NCBI GenBank assembly: GCA_945865355.1
Contig: CAMBDN010000116.1
Span: 1 to 7,734 of the forward strand
Source of the DNA: Legionella genomosp. 1
GTDB lineage: Bacteria; Pseudomonadota; Gammaproteobacteria; Legionellales; Legionellaceae
DNA: 7,734 bases
Direction of reading: 5' to 3'
Shown: piece after piece, positions 6,326 to 7,734 of the stretch
How the letters are laid out: each line of letters opens with the position of its first letter
How positions within the stretch are numbered: the first letter of the stretch is position 1
Position numbers and translations under genes: made by a program
The notes under the pieces: model-generated
Databases searched by the model: none
Told to the model about the DNA's origin: nothing
What the model saw: the letters and a program-made list of their open reading frames with translations, nothing else

Positions 6326-7734
6326 TGTTTTTTGCTGTAAACAGATGGAAATTACTTTGCGCATTGGTTTTTATTTTGATTTCATTCAGTTGTTTTTCAC
6401 AGCAAAAAAATCATTTAAAACTGGAGGATGTTCTTCGTAGCGTCAGTCGTTGTTATCCACAAATTAAAATAGCGCGTCTTGAAATTAATAAAACTCAAGG
6501 TGAATATGTGACCGCTTTAGGAAAGTTTGATCCTACGCTTAGTTTAAACAGTGCTTCACAGCCCGTTGGTGGTTATATTAATAATTACGGTGATACAGAG
6601 CTCAACATCCCCACCTTTTATAATGGGGTTAAATTATTTGGAGGGTATCGGAACGGCCAAGGAAATTGGCCCATTTACTATCAAAATTATTTAACGAACT
6701 CCGGCGGTGAATTTAGGGCAGGGCTTTCTTTGCCCCTGCTTCGAGATCGGTTAATTGATAAGGAGCGCGCAGGTCTTTTAACAAAGGCTGAAACAATTCG
6801 CATGAAGCAGCAGGATGCAGCAGTTACCAAGATTAAGGTCTATCAGGAAGCTATCAAAGCTTACTGGCAATGGGTTCAAGCGGGGTTGCAGGTTGAAACG
6901 TTCAAGCGGTTACAAGCCTTAGCAGAAAAGCGGCAGAAGGCTATCATAAAGCAGGCCAATCAAGGGGATTTACCCACGCTTGCAATCACGGAAAATTTAC
7001 AACAAATTGTTCAGCGAGAGCAATTACTTAATCAAGGGGAAATGATTTTTGCACAAGCGAGAATCAATTTGTCACTGTATTATCGTGATAAAAATGGAAA
7101 TCCAGAAGCGCCTCTAGAGAGTGAATTACCATCCAATGTATTCGAAAAATCATCCCATCCAGCAGAAGGCCTATTTCAATTAAAGCAACATCCGGCACTT
7201 AAAAAACTTCAAAATTATTCTAACATCATCAAACTAAAACAAAATTTATCAAAGAATGAACTTCTTCCGAATTTAGATGCAACAGCCTATACGTTCAAAC
7301 AAAATGGCAGTGGAGGGTACCCTTCGCTAATTCCTCAGGCGGCAATGGTTGGTTTGTCATTTAAGTTTCCATTATTTCAAAGAGAGGCGAAAGGTAAATT
7401 AATCAGTGCGCGTAATGAGCTACAGCAGATATCAACGGAAAAGAAATTTTTATTTGACCAGTTAAAAAATCAGCTGACAAACTTATACATCGGCATAAAA
7501 ATGTATCATCATCAGGTGGATTTACTTAACAAGGAACTAAATTTGGCGAGAAAAGTACAAAATGGAGAAACAAAGAAATTCCATGAAGGGGATAGCACCT
7601 TATTTCTTGTTAATCAGCGCGAACAAACAACAGCACAGGTCCGACTGAATTTAATAAACGCTAAAGTAAAGCTCGCAGAAATGATAGATATCACCCGTTT
7701 TTTCTCATCGACTGAATCGCAAAAGCTCAACCAA
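6325..7734 (+). CDS. TolC-family outer-membrane channel protein (3' end beyond the window)
   Basis: The third gene of the export operon forms the outer-membrane/periplasmic tunnel. The frame stays open to the last base, giving at least 470 residues with no stop. An N-terminal signal peptide is clear: basic NRWK, a hydrophobic core (LLCALVFILISF) and a likely CFS|QQ cleavage near residue 23. LEDVLRSVSRCYPQIKIA (about 31-48) is the usual first helix of TolC proteins. GLSLPLLRDRLIDKERAGL (about 133-151) is a strand-and-helix feature common in outer-membrane efflux proteins. Long helical repeats follow, and GDSTLFLVNQREQTTAQV near residue 422 marks the second repeat, so only a few dozen residues at most are probably missing. 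GAAGG at 6313-6317 lies seven bases before ATG 6325 and four before the in-frame ATG 6322, so 6325 is preferred. The start overlaps the adaptor's TGA, consistent with coupled translation. Confidence 0.92.
   Translation, partial: MFFAVNRWKLLCALVFILISFSCFSQQKNHLKLEDVLRSVSRCYPQIKIARLEINKTQGEYVTALGKFDPTLSLNSASQPVGGYINNYGDTELNIPTFYNGVKLFGGYRNGQGNWPIYYQNYLTNSGGEFRAGLSLPLLRDRLIDKERAGLLTKAETIRMKQQDAAVTKIKVYQEAIKAYWQWVQAGLQVETFKRLQALAEKRQKAIIKQANQGDLPTLAITENLQQIVQREQLLNQGEMIFAQARINLSLYYRDKNGNPEAPLESELPSNVFEKSSHPAEGLFQLKQHPALKKLQNYSNIIKLKQNLSKNELLPNLDATAYTFKQNGSGGYPSLIPQAAMVGLSFKFPLFQREAKGKLISARNELQQISTEKKFLFDQLKNQLTNLYIGIKMYHHQVDLLNKELNLARKVQNGETKKFHEGDSTLFLVNQREQTTAQVRLNLINAKVKLAEMIDITRFFSSTESQKLNQ

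Noticed and set aside
1..7734. CRISPR array, tRNA or rRNA genes, plasmid or phage origin
   Set aside because: No regularly spaced repeats, cloverleaf-forming segments, rRNA signatures or iteron clusters could be found by eye.

Overview
This AT-rich window is read almost entirely from the + strand and looks like chromosomal DNA of a gammaproteobacterium. The mix of genes (a PII-like protein of the kind found with DabA/DabB inorganic-carbon pumps, a long-form Sua5, a secreted glutaminase and an exporter tripartite set) and the base composition would fit Legionellales. That placement is an inference from gene content and style, not a proven assignment.

Left part (1-1421). The window opens inside a gene whose hydrophobic C-terminus ends in a TAATG overlap with a small PII-like regulator (169-522). 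A long stem-loop follows and probably ends that operon. Next is a DUF6671-like zinc-ribbon protein (588-1421). It reads in one frame from a good ribosome binding site to its normal C-terminus, but an in-frame TGA at codon 29 interrupts it, so it is called a pseudogene.

Middle (1447-3496). A two-domain Sua5/TsaC-type threonylcarbamoyl-AMP synthase, which acts in tRNA t6A modification, is followed by a serine-dependent glutaminase. The glutaminase carries an N-terminal signal peptide and has every catalytic residue I could place.

Right part (3759-7734). After a 262-base non-coding stretch with small palindromes comes a tight operon of three genes joined by start/stop overlaps: an exporter-type ABC transmembrane protein, a HlyD-type adaptor with a clear TolC-docking motif, and a TolC-family outer-membrane channel that runs off the end of the window. 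Together these would form a trans-envelope export line. The striking point is the ABC protein. It keeps the length and order of a nucleotide-binding domain, but Walker A, the LSGGQ signature, the Q-loop glutamine and the catalytic glutamate after Walker B are all replaced. This exporter therefore appears unable to hydrolyse ATP by itself. It is the best candidate here for undescribed biology.
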